Positions 5,862-6,357 of a DNA stretch of 6,357 nt are shown one piece after another. The notes under the pieces were generated by a model, which saw nothing but the letters and a program-made list of their open reading frames with translations, searched no databases and was not told where the DNA came from. Each line of letters begins with the position of its first letter. Position 1 is the stretch's first letter. A program made the position numbers and the translations under genes. Source of the DNA: Phycisphaerales bacterium (lineage in GTDB: Bacteria; Planctomycetota; Phycisphaerae; Tepidisphaerales; Tepidisphaeraceae); the NCBI GenBank assembly GCA_028288945.1, contig JAQGHH010000347.1, positions 1 through 6,357 of the forward strand, written 5' to 3'.

Positions 5862-6062
5862 ATGGGACAGGCAGCAGACAATGGTGGACGCAACGCATCG
5901 CTTGATAACAAGAAAATCCGGATGGCAGGCCGACGCGGCAGGACGGGGCAGGCCGCGCCCGGACGGGATCAGATTCAGGACATGGCCAACCTCAACCCAA
6001 TGGCCGGCACGACGGGGGGCGCATCCGGCCGCGACAATCGTGGCGGCGGCAAGACCCGCTAA
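5862..6062 (+). CDS. Small Gly/Arg-rich basic protein of unknown family (66 aa)
   Basis: The protein is rich in glycine (14 of 66) and arginine (9), with no cysteine, no glutamate and no hydrophobic segment, so it is soluble and probably largely disordered. It has three parts: an N-terminal segment with NGGRNASLDNKKIRMAGRRG; a short stretch DQIQDMANLNPMAG; and a Gly-rich tail ending GGGKTR. The segment ASLDNKKIRMAGRRG loosely recalls the (F/Y)ASMDxxKQREIASKGG pattern of stress-induced KGG/Con-10-like proteins; I regard this as a hint only. A GAGGT site sits 7 bases before the ATG. The gene is divergent from the 92-aa basic protein and convergent with the response regulator. Its TAA (6060-6062) overlaps the other gene's stop, so the two coding regions share four bases and no terminator lies between them. 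Confidence 0.72.
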   Translation: MGQAADNGGRNASLDNKKIRMAGRRGRTGQAAPGRDQIQDMANLNPMAGTTGGASGRDNRGGGKTR

Positions 6063-6357
6063 ATAAATTTGTTAATCGTCGCTTCGAACGCCTTCAGGTC
6101 GAACCCGCTTTTTACGAGGAAGCCGTTCGCCCCTTTGGCCAGCGCGTTGTCCTGGAATTCGGGGTCGGCGACGGCGCTATGCATGATCACCGGCAGCGTG
6201 GCGGTCGCTTCGGTCGCGCGGATCAGCCGAAGCACTTCTTCGCCGTTCATTCCTGGCATCATCACGTCGAGGATGATCAAGTCGGGAATCTCGGTGGCCA
6301 AAAGGGCCAGCGCAGCCTCCCCGGTCGCCGCACTGATCGTGCGGTGCCCCAGTCTTT
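6059..6357 (-). CDS. Response regulator receiver domain (N-terminus beyond window)
   Basis: The frame is open to the right edge and gives 98 residues that match a CheY-like receiver without its first roughly 20-25 residues, including the acidic pair on beta-1. The phospho-accepting Asp lies in DLIILDVMMPGMNG (visible residue 30). The usual switch Thr is Ser (MHSAV, residue 60), a common conservative change. The invariant Lys is in GFLVKS (residue 82) and is followed by Ser rather than the usual Pro. The protein ends directly after the last helix (LKAFEATINKFI), so no output domain follows the receiver. It is probably a single-domain regulator, unless another domain precedes it outside the window. 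It could receive phosphate from the hybrid kinase in this window, but the two genes are about 2.6 kb apart and the pairing is speculative. A TTG at 6299-6301 is in frame but falls inside the receiver fold and is not the start. Confidence 0.93.
   Translation of the reverse strand, partial: RLGHRTISAATGEAALALLATEIPDLIILDVMMPGMNGEEVLRLIRATEATATLPVIMHSAVADPEFQDNALAKGANGFLVKSGFDLKAFEATINKFI

Overview
This GC-rich window has strongly G/C-biased third codon positions. It carries five inverted-repeat elements in its spacers. Their out-of-frame translations give peptide strings (such as MVGQTFLSV, AVRTGGTPVS, SAGFQPV) that I associate from memory with spurious ORFs in planctomycete genomes. A planctomycete, possibly an uncultured one, is therefore the most likely source. 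This is inference; there is no rRNA or marker gene here to confirm it.

Layout from left to right: (1) the 3' end of an unrecognised plus-strand gene (1-303); (2) a small minus-strand protein with a coiled coil and a C-terminal membrane anchor (328-684); (3) a spacer filled by a long fold-back repeat (742-974); (4) a large soluble hybrid sensor histidine kinase on the minus strand (991-3471), PAS-PAS-PAS-HisKA-HATPase_c-REC; (5) a spacer with a nested multi-hairpin repeat (3629-3814); (6) a minus-strand protein that looks like a bacterial relative of archaeo-eukaryotic release factor 1/Pelota (baeRF-type, 3835-4968); (7) a spacer with two more inverted repeats (4990-5058 and 5090-5243); (8) a pair of divergent genes for very basic small proteins of 92 aa (minus) and 66 aa (plus), separated by about 300 bases that hold a fifth inverted repeat (5627-5682); (9) the C-terminal 98 residues of a response-regulator receiver domain on the minus strand, whose stop codon overlaps that of the 66-aa gene.

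Functionally this looks like a loose signalling/stress neighbourhood: a cytoplasmic sensor kinase, a receiver domain that could be its partner, a predicted ribosome-associated release-factor relative, and two small basic proteins that may bind nucleic acid. There is no tight operon, because every spacer between the minus-strand genes is about 300 bases or more. The link between these genes is an inference from adjacency only.

The most striking feature is the repeats. All four spacers longer than 300 bases hold at least one, and in four of the five elements each arm of the outer inverted repeat is itself a short hairpin. I found no transposase, CRISPR array, tRNA or rRNA.
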